A stretch of 64,000 bases of DNA from CAVPDE01 sp964580575 (GTDB taxonomy: Bacteria > Desulfobacterota > DSM-4660 > Desulfatiglandales > HGW-15): positions 1 to 64,000 of the forward strand of contig CAZOLJ010000017.1 of the NCBI GenBank assembly GCA_964580575.1, in the 5' to 3' direction. The notes beneath the pieces were generated by a model, which saw only the letters and a program-made list of their open reading frames with translations, had not been told where the DNA came from and did no database searches. The translations under genes were made by a program, and so were the position numbers. How positions within the stretch are numbered: position 1 is the stretch's first letter; each line of letters begins with the position of its first letter. Below are positions 42,276-50,230 of the stretch, one piece after another.

Positions 42276-43132
42276 TACTGAATGAGTTTCTTGGCTTTCA
42301 ACAGCGGCATGGGATCCACAAGATGCCGTCTGAACCAGGCCTTCGATCCCTTTGCTCCGAAGGCAAGCGCGAGAATCTCCGAGAAATGAAGGGCCGGAAT
42401 TCTGGTCTCGAGGGTGCAGCGAACCTCCAGGTTGAGCTGACACATGGCGCATGCGGTGACAATACACTCTGCTCCTGCTTTCACCGCCCCTCCAAGAATC
42501 TCGTTCACTAAAGGCACGGCAATGTCCGGCCTTGCCGCTGAGAGAAAGGTCCCGCAGCATCGGGCGGAAAAAGCCCAGAACAGGCACTCGGCCCCGAGGC
42601 TGGTCAGGATTTTCTCGATGAGCCCGTGGTAGTTTCTTTCCTTCCTGAGAGAGGGCGAACGGGCCAGCATACATCCGTAATACGGGACAAACTTTAGCCC
42701 TCCCAAAGGCCTCACCAGAGCGGCCTCCAGACGGCTAGGGTCAATCCCGGAAAGCAGTTCGAAAAAATGCACGATTCTCAGATCCGGATTGATGGCTCGG
42801 CCCCATCTGGCTTCTTCTTGCCCACGAGCCTCAGGGTTCTCCGAAATCACTTTGTGCGCAAGCTTGAGCCGATGAAGACAACTGGGGCACATCACCAGAA
42901 GGGGTCTGTCCGGAGAGGCGAGGGAAAGATTCCTGGCCGCCAGCCGAAAGGCCAGGGTTTGGTCCATGCTGTGAGCGGACGAAGATCCGCAACAGTTCCA
43001 GTCTTCCAGTTCGATCAGATTGAGCCCGAGCTTTTCGCACACTTTCATGAGCGACTGGTTGCTCTCCTTGGCCGTGGTTGCCAGGGAGCATCCCGGAAAA
43101 TAGGAAAAATCCATTCTCTTAATGCTTTCCAC
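42275..43132 (-). CDS. HdrB-like heterodisulfide reductase subunit
   Basis: 285 residues. Two cysteine-rich CCG domains: FSYFPGCSL, WNCCGSSSAH and CPSC in the first; YYGCMLARSP, ARCCGTFLS and CAMCQLNL in the second. In methanogens this subunit carries the noncubane 4Fe-4S clusters that reduce the heterodisulfide; in sulfate reducers HdrB-like proteins serve in flavin-based electron bifurcation or thiol-disulfide chemistry. It overlaps the HdrC gene by 14 bases. No HdrA or MvhD-like gene is nearby. Confidence 0.9.
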   Translation of the reverse strand: MESIKRMDFSYFPGCSLATTAKESNQSLMKVCEKLGLNLIELEDWNCCGSSSAHSMDQTLAFRLAARNLSLASPDRPLLVMCPSCLHRLKLAHKVISENPEARGQEEARWGRAINPDLRIVHFFELLSGIDPSRLEAALVRPLGGLKFVPYYGCMLARSPSLRKERNYHGLIEKILTSLGAECLFWAFSARCCGTFLSAARPDIAVPLVNEILGGAVKAGAECIVTACAMCQLNLEVRCTLETRIPALHFSEILALAFGAKGSKAWFRRHLVDPMPLLKAKKLIQ

Positions 43133-43700
43133 TTATAGCGGAGCCGGTGAAGAGCCGGCGCACCTCCTCAGGCCGATCGATCTTTGAGGGCTTGAGGTCC
43201 AGTTTCCTCCGAGCAAGCATTTTGAGACCCAAGTCCATATCCTGAAACCACTGCCGCATCCGGACCTTGTACCTCATCATGATTTCGAGCTTGTGGGTTC
43301 TTCCGTATCGCTCGATGCTGCCAAGAACTTCTTCATGAAATTTCACGATTTCGGGTTGGGCGATCTTCCCTCCCTCTTGCACGGCCATGTGTCGAAGGGC
43401 GTCCATGATGGCCGGGATGTCGATAGCCGCGGGGCACTGGATAGAGCAAGTGTTGCAACTGACGCAAATCCAGATGGTGGAGCTTTCCAGAGCCTCCTTA
43501 CGCAGTCCGAGTTGCACCAGGCGGAAAACAGCGTGCGGATGATAATCCATCGCCTTGACATACGGACAACCCCCGGCACACGTTCGACAATGCCAGCACA
43601 GTCCGACGTTCTCTCCGCTTCGCTCATTCACCTCATGGCCAAAGGAGCGTTCGCAGGACTTCAGGTCAATCAAATTCGTAGGGAGTACAGTTTTTTCCAT
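43119..43700 (-). CDS. HdrC-like iron-sulfur subunit
   Basis: 193 residues from ATG 43700 (ATG 43712 would add four). Two 4Fe-4S motifs: CWHCRTCAGGCP and CVSCNTCSIQCP, then a helical C terminus. It transfers electrons to HdrB, whose gene overlaps. An HcpR-type palindrome lies 38 bases upstream of the start, close enough to be within the promoter. Confidence 0.9.
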   Translation of the reverse strand: MEKTVLPTNLIDLKSCERSFGHEVNERSGENVGLCWHCRTCAGGCPYVKAMDYHPHAVFRLVQLGLRKEALESSTIWICVSCNTCSIQCPAAIDIPAIMDALRHMAVQEGGKIAQPEIVKFHEEVLGSIERYGRTHKLEIMMRYKVRMRQWFQDMDLGLKMLARRKLDLKPSKIDRPEEVRRLFTGSAISGKH

Positions 43701-43737
43701 GTCAGGTCCCATTCTCCTGAAATACTCTAGAGAGTCA

Positions 43738-43751
43738 TTGACCTAAGTCAA
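43738..43751 (-). promoter_or_regulatory. HcpR-type palindrome upstream of hdrC-hdrB
   Basis: TTGACCTAAGTCAA, the same TTGAC-N4-GTCAA half-sites as upstream of hcp (30544-30557). Shared site implies shared control. Confidence 0.68.
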
Positions 43752-43796
43752 GCACGGGGGACTGCCTCAGCTATCGACGGAGGGGTGAGCAATGGA

Positions 43797-44243
43797 TCAA
43801 CCTTGCTTCACGGAAAGGACATAGCCCTTGTTGATGACGAACCAATTCGGGTTCGACTGAAGGCAGATGTAACGCGGCATGAGATTGAGATAGTCGCTGG
43901 TTCGCCTTGACTCCGGCGGCAAATCGGTGAGGAAGCATCCCCTGAGTGTTTCGCCGTTGACGAGCTCGATGGTCACGGGGAGTTCCTCTAAACCTTCCCC
44001 CTGAAGAGCCGAGCCTCTCTCATAAAGTTCCAGGTAGACGATGCGGGTCTTCCCGATTAGCAAAACTTCGTTCATTAAAATGTCTTCGATGGGGATGAAC
44101 TTTCTATCTGAGTTTAGGATATCCAGCACAGTCTCCGGACCCGGATGCGTTTCAGCTTGGTACTCCAGAAAGAAGTGAACATCGAGAGACCCACCGGTGC
44201 TGAAGTGGATGATCGTACGGGACTTGAATTTTTCAACTTTCAA
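43797..44243 (-). CDS. Conserved hypothetical protein (DUF6812-like)
   Basis: 148 residues from TTG 44243 (AAAGGA nine bases upstream); TTG 44264 is the alternative. No characterised family recognised. Two similar beta-rich halves seem present; the C-terminal stretch LPPESRRTSDYLNLMPRYI followed by VINKGYVLSV resembles small beta-barrel domains annotated DUF6812. No signal peptide or membrane segment. It stands 46 bases before the HcpR-type site, on the same strand as hdrCB. Confidence 0.6.
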   Translation of the reverse strand: MKVEKFKSRTIIHFSTGGSLDVHFFLEYQAETHPGPETVLDILNSDRKFIPIEDILMNEVLLIGKTRIVYLELYERGSALQGEGLEELPVTIELVNGETLRGCFLTDLPPESRRTSDYLNLMPRYICLQSNPNWFVINKGYVLSVKQG

Positions 44244-44264
44244 GAGAGTATTTCCTTTGCTCAA

Positions 44265-44665
44265 GAAAAATTTTTATCCGACAGGCACGAAGGAGACTTT
44301 AAACTTTTAATAATTCACCATAGTGTAAGAAGGAAAAGCTGTCAAGTTGAGGAGTTTTCGTTATGGCGGCTCATTCATTCAAAAACGGAACCCCTGGTTC
44401 CTCTTATTTTGAAATAGGAATTCAAGTTTCCTATTTGAACCCTCCTTCACCATCCCCGCAGGACAGATGCTAAAGTCGAAACAAAATTAAACCCTTAAGC
44501 GGAATCTCGATCCTCGATCCAACCCCTCCACCCCTTTTCTGGGCATAAAACGCAACATATTGGGGTCTCTCCTGTACTAGGCACACAAAACATCGGAATA
44601 GTCAGTTCCTGTTCTCTTTTTGCCCTTATTGAAACAAAATCTGTGAAATCAATCAGTTAACCTTT
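44265..44665. other. AT-rich gene-free region upstream of the SpeD-like operon
   Basis: About 400 bases with lower G+C than the neighbours. No convincing ORF on either strand. With the sigma-54-type element that follows, it is the regulatory region of the 44.8-48.9 kb operon and could hold enhancer sites; I see no clear palindrome. Confidence 0.5.
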
Positions 44666-44681
44666 TGGCACGGTTTTGGCT
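44666..44681 (+). promoter_or_regulatory. Sigma-54-type promoter of the SpeD-like operon
   Basis: TGGCACGGTTTTGGCT: full TGGCACG at -24 and GC at -12 with correct spacing; only one T of TTGC is replaced by G. It is 127 bases before the first start codon. Confidence 0.65.
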
Positions 44682-44807
44682 TGTTTTTGCCTAGATATTT
44701 GTTTCTTTTTCTTGTTTTATCTCCCCAACCTTACTCACTCCTCGGAGTGGCGCGGACAAGGAGGCTGACTCTATCACAAAAAAGACATACAGGAGGGTCA
44801 TGCGAGA

Positions 44808-45197
44808 ATGAAGCAGGACAGTCCAAGACGCAAGTCCAGGAAAAAGCCGCCCTGGGGGATTTTAAGTTCTATTGATCTATACGGTTGTGATCCTCAGATC
44901 ATCCGTGATGCAAAAGCCATTCGGAAGTTTGTGGCTGAACTCTGTGACCTCATCCAGATGAAACGCTACGGAAAAACGCAGGTGGTTCATTTCGGTGAGG
45001 ACGAGAGGGTGGCGGGATTCTCCATGACCCAGCTCATCGAGACCTCCCTGATCTCCGCCCATTTCGCCAATCAGTCCAACACCACGTATCTCGACGTCTT
45101 CAGCTGCAAGGCCTATGATCCCAAGACCGTGGTCGAGTTTGCAAAGAGCTTTTTCAAAGCCAAGAAAGTGAAAAGGCACACCGTCCTCAGAGAATGA
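44808..45197 (+). CDS. SpeD (S-adenosylmethionine decarboxylase) homologue with altered substrate motif
   Basis: 129 residues. It aligns along its whole length with bacterial class 1B SpeD: SSIDLYGCDP, AGFSMTQLIETSLISAHF, TYLDVFSCKAYDP. Residues known to be needed in Thermotoga SpeD have counterparts: Ser80 (pyruvoyl precursor), Ser72 and His85 (processing and catalysis) and Cys100. But the cleavage site is T-S instead of E-S, and the HTWPE motif is HFANQ. Classical SpeD makes decarboxylated AdoMet for spermidine; this variant may use another substrate, as shown for SpeD homologues that became arginine or ornithine decarboxylases. AGGAGG is 11 bases before the ATG; a three-codon ORF (ATGCGAGAATGA) overlaps the start by ATGA. 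No SpeE is nearby. Confidence 0.78.
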   Translation: MKQDSPRRKSRKKPPWGILSSIDLYGCDPQIIRDAKAIRKFVAELCDLIQMKRYGKTQVVHFGEDERVAGFSMTQLIETSLISAHFANQSNTTYLDVFSCKAYDPKTVVEFAKSFFKAKKVKRHTVLRE

Positions 45198-45261
45198 TGT
45201 AAGGCTTCCCCAAGAAAGTGGTTTGTCTTTTCCAAGTTCGTGCTGAATCGGGGAAGAGGGT

Positions 45262-46260
45262 ATGATCAGGAAAAAAGTGGTGACCAACCTGGAGGCGTGC
45301 AGGGCTCTCTGGGACAAGTTTACGGTTCGACGCAACGTCACGGACCTGTGGGAATTCCGTGACTGTTTTCACAAGCATTTCAAGAATGCCCCTCATTTCG
45401 TTCTTCTGGAAGACGCGCAAGGGATGCTGGGGTTCCTGCCTCTGTCCTACCTGGAAGAGAAAGACAAGTGTGTTCTATTCCCCGGTGAGACATGGAACGG
45501 CAAGACATGGCTTGAACGAACCCAGCTTTACATGAGAGACCCGGACATCCTCGGGGACCTTCTGGATGCGGCTCCTGCGCGCACCTACCTCCGGTATCTC
45601 GAATGTGAGGAGAGCGCCTTAATCCCTCACCTGGAGTTGGACGAAACCGGGTACCTCTTTCATCCTCCGGAAATTGGTTTCGACATGAAGAATTATTTCC
45701 AGAGGTTTGTGTGGAAAAAACTCAAAGCCATCAAAAAAGAAGTCGAAGCCATGCTCGCGCCCGGGTGCTCCTGGCACATCAACTGTCTCACGGATTACGA
45801 TATCATGGTGGACATGAGCCTGACCACTTTCGGGAAGAGTTCGTATTTCTATGACTCCCGATTTACCGAAGGGTTCAGGGAAGTCCTCCGGTTTCTGAGC
45901 AGGAACGGCTGGCTCCGCATGGTCAGCCTGGAGATCGGGGGTAAAACCGTGGCCGTTGACATGGCCGCCGTGTATCGAGGATCCTACGTGGTCCTGCTGG
46001 GCGGTACGGACCCTGAATGCCGCGGCGTTGCAAAAGCGATGAACATGCAGCACCTCGAGTTCGCCTGCGAGCAAAGGCTGTCCAGGGTGGATTTTCTGTG
46101 CGGGGATTTCCACTGGAAAAAGCTCTGGCACCTTGACCCTCAGCCCCTTTACAAATACGTCTCTCCTGCGCTCAAGCCTGAAGAGACGATGGTCAAAGAG
46201 GTCTCGTCAGAGACGGATTACGTCCTTCCTCTGGGCGAGACAGGCATTGCAGCGCATTGA
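45262..46260 (+). CDS. FemAB/GNAT-type acyl- or aminoacyltransferase
   Basis: 332 residues. Two GNAT-like halves as in FemAB/Acetyltransf_6 proteins: DCFHKHFKNAPHFVLLEDAQ and GMLGFLPLSYL in the first; FLSRNGWLRMVSLEIGGKTV, DMAAVYRGSYVVLLGGTDPE and AKAMNMQHLEFACEQRLSR in the second. FemAB enzymes move aminoacyl groups from tRNA, and the related proteins acylate polysaccharides or peptides; donor and acceptor here are unknown. Its TGA overlaps the TTG start of the ATP-grasp gene, so the genes are coupled. Confidence 0.75.
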   Translation: MIRKKVVTNLEACRALWDKFTVRRNVTDLWEFRDCFHKHFKNAPHFVLLEDAQGMLGFLPLSYLEEKDKCVLFPGETWNGKTWLERTQLYMRDPDILGDLLDAAPARTYLRYLECEESALIPHLELDETGYLFHPPEIGFDMKNYFQRFVWKKLKAIKKEVEAMLAPGCSWHINCLTDYDIMVDMSLTTFGKSSYFYDSRFTEGFREVLRFLSRNGWLRMVSLEIGGKTVAVDMAAVYRGSYVVLLGGTDPECRGVAKAMNMQHLEFACEQRLSRVDFLCGDFHWKKLWHLDPQPLYKYVSPALKPEETMVKEVSSETDYVLPLGETGIAAH

Positions 46261-47552
46261 GCCGCCCTGCTCTCATCGTTGGAACCACGCCTGATTATGT
46301 CGTAAAGCTCTATGAGCGTTACTCCAATCCTCTTCTTTTCCTCACGGATATTCGTTTCCAAGAAGATGCTTCTCTCAAAGGAATTCCTCCCACCTCTCTG
46401 TTTTTTGCCTCATTGGAAAACCCCGACGACGCTTGCCTGAGGACGCATGGGTTTATCAAAACCGGACTCAAGACCCCTAATGGGATCGCCTGCTTTGATT
46501 GCGACTCTCTTCTCCTTGCAAGCAGGCTCGGCTCAGAGCTCGGGCTGAGGTTTCCGACCTGGGAGGCGATTGCCCGCTGCAGAAGCAAGTTTGAGACCAA
46601 GAAGACATGGACAGGCAGCGGCGTTGCTTCACCCATCGCCTCCATTGCTTCGTCGCTTCCCGAGACCATCGCTTTTTTCAGAAACCACGGGGAGAACATG
46701 GTTCTCAAGCCCCTAGCAGGAAGCGGAAGCGAACTCCTATTCCACTGCAAAGACGAGCCAGACGTGAGCAAGGCGGTCACCGTTCTCGAAGAGGAGCTGC
46801 CGAAAAGGAAAGCAAACCCTCTTTTCCGGCCCTTTCCCAATCCGGCGGGTGATTCTCTCATCGATCCCTGCTCTTGTTGGGTGGCTGAGGAATTCATCTC
46901 CGGACCTGAGTTCAGCTGCGATTTCGTGCTTCAGGAGGGGGAGGTCTTTTTCATCAGGGAAACGGGAAAGATCAAAGCTACAGATAAGCCTTTCGGGAGT
47001 GTTCTGGCTTACACCGTTCCCCCGCGTTATCCGGTCGGGTTTCAGAAACGGGTTTTGAAAGAGGTTTTGAAAAAGGCGACGAACTCCCTTGGTTTTGACT
47101 GGGGCTACTTCATGGTGGACTACATCCTGCACCAGGGGACACCGATTCTCATTGAGATGACTCCCCGTCCTGGTGGAGACTCCATTCCTGAATTGGTGAG
47201 AGCTGCAACCGGTCTCGATACGCTTGCCTTTTACCTCGATTTCGTTCAGGGCGATTTCAAAGAACCTGAAGAAGTCTCCCTACCCCCGGAATCCTTTGCG
47301 AGTCTCAATTTTTTCGCACCAAGGGAAGGAACAATTGAAGTCCTTGACGGCGGGAAGGTACGGGATTGTCCCCATGTGAAAAAGCTCTTCTTCAAAAAGA
47401 AGACGGGGGAGAGAGTGATCCTCCCTCCAAAAGACTATGACAACAGGCTCCTAGGTTACTGCATCATTGAGGCAAAGCCGGGATTGGACTTGCTTGTCGA
47501 GACCCCAAGGCTCCAACAGCTGCTTGAGGTCAGGATAGCCGAGAATGCTTAA
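46257..47552 (+). CDS. ATP-grasp ligase, L-amino-acid ligase-like
   Basis: 431 residues from TTG 46257, which overlaps the previous stop (TTGA). ATP-grasp core: NMVLKPLAGSGSELLFHC (ATP lysine region), WVAEEFISGPEFSCDFVLQ, WGYFMVDYILHQGTPILIEM and TPRPGGDSIPELVRAATGLD, the metal and ATP-binding block shared with carnosine synthase and dapdiamide or L-amino-acid ligases. The C-terminal 100 residues resemble the LAL C-terminal domain. It would join a carboxyl group to an amine with ATP. The end overlaps the next gene by eight bases. Confidence 0.85.
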   Translation: MSRPALIVGTTPDYVVKLYERYSNPLLFLTDIRFQEDASLKGIPPTSLFFASLENPDDACLRTHGFIKTGLKTPNGIACFDCDSLLLASRLGSELGLRFPTWEAIARCRSKFETKKTWTGSGVASPIASIASSLPETIAFFRNHGENMVLKPLAGSGSELLFHCKDEPDVSKAVTVLEEELPKRKANPLFRPFPNPAGDSLIDPCSCWVAEEFISGPEFSCDFVLQEGEVFFIRETGKIKATDKPFGSVLAYTVPPRYPVGFQKRVLKEVLKKATNSLGFDWGYFMVDYILHQGTPILIEMTPRPGGDSIPELVRAATGLDTLAFYLDFVQGDFKEPEEVSLPPESFASLNFFAPREGTIEVLDGGKVRDCPHVKKLFFKKKTGERVILPPKDYDNRLLGYCIIEAKPGLDLLVETPRLQQLLEVRIAENA

Positions 47553-48900
47553 AAGCTTTTCCACCCTGACCGGCCTTCTATCCAAACTTCTAAAGCAGAG
47601 GGCCTCCGCTCTTGCCCCGGCTCTCCTCCGCACTTATCTCCAATCTCTACTCAGTAAAAGAGAGAGCCTTCTGGAAAGTGCGAGCCGTTTCAGCACCCCT
47701 CAGTACTTCTTTGATGAACCGGCTCTGGCCCAATCCCTTTCCAGGTTTCACGAAGTCTTCTCCGAGCACTTGGATCGGTTCCGCATCTTTTACGCAGTCA
47801 AGAGCAATTCTTTTCCAGGGCTCTGCAAACACGTTTCCGATGCAGGACACGGCCTTGATGTGTCCAGCGGTGTTGAACTCACCTTGGCCCTTTCCCTTGG
47901 CTGCAAGAACATTCTCTTCAGCGGGCCGGCAAAGACCGAAACGGAACTCAGCCTGGCGATTCAGAACAGGGATAAAATCACTCTGCTCATGGACAGCGCT
48001 GGCGAGTTGGAAAGAGTGGCAGGATTGGTCGGAAACTCAGATCTCGGAGATGTCCCTCTCAAGGTCGGGTTTCGCCTCAGAGGCCGGCACCACGGCATAT
48101 GGGGCAAGTTCGGTATTCCACCGGAGCGGTTCGCCGATCTCTTCACCAGAGCTCTGACGGTCAAAGGCCTTGACCCTCGGGGAATCCAGTTCCACACGAG
48201 CTGGAACATAGGGCCGGAAGCTCAAGTCAAGATGATTGAAAGAGTCGGTGCCTGCGTCAAGGCCCTCCCCGAGAGCTCGCAGCGCCGATTGAACTTCCTC
48301 GACATCGGCGGCGGTTACTGGCCTGAGCGAGGGGAATGGCTGAACCCGCAGAACACGATACCAGGAAGACTCCTTCAGATCCTGGATCCGGATTCCCAAT
48401 TTAAGCCCAGGCATTATTACCACCCGGCCAAACCGCTCGAGTATTTTGCCCGGGAGATCTCCACAGCCATACGCAGTCAGGGCAAGCCCTTCTCGGATCT
48501 GGAGATCTTTATGGAGCCGGGCCGCTGGCTTTCAACTCCGGCCATGCACGTGCTGCTAAGGGTGATAGACAAGAAAGAAGCAAGCGTGGTGATCGCAGAC
48601 GGCGGGATCAACCTTCTCGGGTGGGAACGGCCTCTGTTCGAGTTCATTCCCCTTCTCAACCTCACGCGACCCTCCTTGCGTGAGTTCTCCGTAAGGGTTT
48701 TCGGCAACCTGTGTACGCCCCTTGATATCTGGGGAACCACTCTTTTCGGTGAAGGTGTCGAAAACGGAGATGTTCTCCTGGTCCCTGACCAGGGATCATA
48801 CACCTATTCCCTGCGCCAATCCTTTATCAAGCCGATCGCCCGCGTCATCGGCTTCGACGGCACTACACTATCCGAGGCTAAACCCGAAGAGAACTTCTAG
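47545..48900 (+). CDS. Fold-III PLP-dependent amino-acid decarboxylase (LysA/ornithine decarboxylase-like)
   Basis: 451 residues. PLP lysine in FYAVKSNSFPGL (Lys86), FLDIGGGYWPE (phosphate loop), EPGRWLSTPA, and the active-site CTPLDIWG and DQGSYTYSLRQSF. It belongs to the diaminopimelate/ornithine/carboxynorspermidine decarboxylase group but has an extra ~45 residues at the N terminus and no clear substrate determinant. The insert GRHHGIWGKFGIPPERF replaces the usual SKFG region. It probably supplies the amine that the ATP-grasp enzyme or the SpeD-like partner uses. Last gene of the operon. Confidence 0.85.
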   Translation: MLKSFSTLTGLLSKLLKQRASALAPALLRTYLQSLLSKRESLLESASRFSTPQYFFDEPALAQSLSRFHEVFSEHLDRFRIFYAVKSNSFPGLCKHVSDAGHGLDVSSGVELTLALSLGCKNILFSGPAKTETELSLAIQNRDKITLLMDSAGELERVAGLVGNSDLGDVPLKVGFRLRGRHHGIWGKFGIPPERFADLFTRALTVKGLDPRGIQFHTSWNIGPEAQVKMIERVGACVKALPESSQRRLNFLDIGGGYWPERGEWLNPQNTIPGRLLQILDPDSQFKPRHYYHPAKPLEYFAREISTAIRSQGKPFSDLEIFMEPGRWLSTPAMHVLLRVIDKKEASVVIADGGINLLGWERPLFEFIPLLNLTRPSLREFSVRVFGNLCTPLDIWGTTLFGEGVENGDVLLVPDQGSYTYSLRQSFIKPIARVIGFDGTTLSEAKPEENF

Positions 48901-48956
48901 TCTTAACGTCATCTCTGCGGAAGCGGGAATCCAGTCCAGTGGTTCTATCTTGGTTT

Positions 48957-49715
48957 TTAGTTCCCCTTCACCACCCCTTCAATCACCTTCACCAGCCCCA
49001 TGAAATTCACTTCCATCTCCCTTTCCAGGTCCCTCTTCTCCCCCTCAGAATAGGTCAGGCCGAACCGGGTGTTGATCTCAATCGCTTTACTCTTGCAGTG
49101 CTTCTCCAACGACGGCTTGGTCATACTCCCGACCAGGTACGCTCCGACCAATGCGCCCCATGCGAAGTGCGGCCCATCACCACCGCTGTCTCCGACAAGA
49201 ATGACTCGCTTTGCAGGGATTGAATGCAGCCTCATGACGGTTTCTGTATTCTTTGCCTTGTCCTCAATTTCCCGCACCTCGTACATTCCCTTCCCATGCC
49301 CCGGGTAGGAAATCATTGGATTTGCAGCCACCACAATTCCTTGAGGGAGCATGCCTTTTGCATTTGCCTTTTGAAAGTAGCCTTGCATGCCCGTGGTGTT
49401 GATCATGAACAGGATGTGATGCTCCTTGCACCACTTGACCAGATCCACGACTCCCCTGTAGGTGATAAACGATGCGTCCAGGTATGCATCCATCTGTCTT
49501 TCGGTTATCGGTTTAGGAAGCAGACCCCCAATCCGTCGAGTCGCCTCAGATAGCGAAATCAGGTTGCCGGTGTACTGCCGGAAAACCTGTGAAAGGTTCG
49601 CCTCCAACTCGGGGTAGGCGAATGCCATGGGATCGAACGGCCCGCAGGGTGCCAGGCATTCATTCCAGTCCGAAGAAATCATCCCTCTATAACGCTTTTT
49701 GCCTTGCCTTTTCAT
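48957..49715 (-). CDS. HAD-superfamily phosphatase-like protein
   Basis: 252 residues. HAD motifs: SSDWNECLAPCGPFD (I), LFMINTTGMQG (II), a Lys in EIEDKAKNTETV (III) and ILVGDSGGDGPHF (IV). Motif I is D-x-N instead of D-x-D, so the acid/base residue of ordinary phosphatases is changed. It may act on an unusual substrate. It converges on the SpeD-like operon (56 bases apart). Confidence 0.75.
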   Translation of the reverse strand: MKRQGKKRYRGMISSDWNECLAPCGPFDPMAFAYPELEANLSQVFRQYTGNLISLSEATRRIGGLLPKPITERQMDAYLDASFITYRGVVDLVKWCKEHHILFMINTTGMQGYFQKANAKGMLPQGIVVAANPMISYPGHGKGMYEVREIEDKAKNTETVMRLHSIPAKRVILVGDSGGDGPHFAWGALVGAYLVGSMTKPSLEKHCKSKAIEINTRFGLTYSEGEKRDLEREMEVNFMGLVKVIEGVVKGN

Positions 49716-50197
49716 CGTGTTTTCCTTAGCCTACCAGACAACAAGAAAATCTTCTAGCAGCTTTGAACTGGAATCTGTTCTTCTGTTCTAAGTCGCTGAG
49801 CGTCAACTTTTCAACTCAACTTCCTAGCCGCACCTGAAATGATTTCTGTTACCTGAAAAGATCATTTCTCTTTTGCCTTATATGTATCACCTTAAACGAG
49901 TTAACTGGGTCTAGGCGTTCAGTGGACCACTGCCCGGACGGATACCACGTGACTTGCATTACTCCCGCCACTGAAGCCAACCCTCCGCCCATGTACTTCT
50001 CTGGAAACTTCACAATCAAGGCACGGGCATGCACACAGAGAGAACGGAAGTCTCCCCCTCCCCTAACTTAGCGGTCCGAGTAGGGGGCAGCCCTTTGCAT
50101 AAGACATTCTTGTCCTAACCGCGGAACCGAGCAGACGCCGGACCACGATGGTGATACTGTCCAAAGGGGTTTTTGGCTGGCGCTGCTCATCGCGATC
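49716..50197. other. 480 bp without a recognisable gene
   Basis: A 61-codon reverse ORF (49849-50034) lacks family features. Codon and base composition change here, and the next stretch begins the accessory region. No promoter or repeat stands out. Confidence 0.4.
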
Positions 50198-50204
50198 GTT
50201 GGGC
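50198..50204 (+). other. GTTGGGC, attC-like R' core before a small gene
   Basis: Matches the integron recombination core GTTRRRY and lies 27 bases before the next start codon. By itself a 7-base match is weak; see the other candidates at 50638-50714, 51879-51885 and 54671-54724. Confidence 0.3.
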
Positions 50205-50230
50205 TTCACACTCAATACGGAGAAACGGAT

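Noticed and set aside
49849..50034. 61-codon reverse ORF
   Set aside because: No ribosome-binding site, no recognisable family and no conserved neighbour; left as non-coding.
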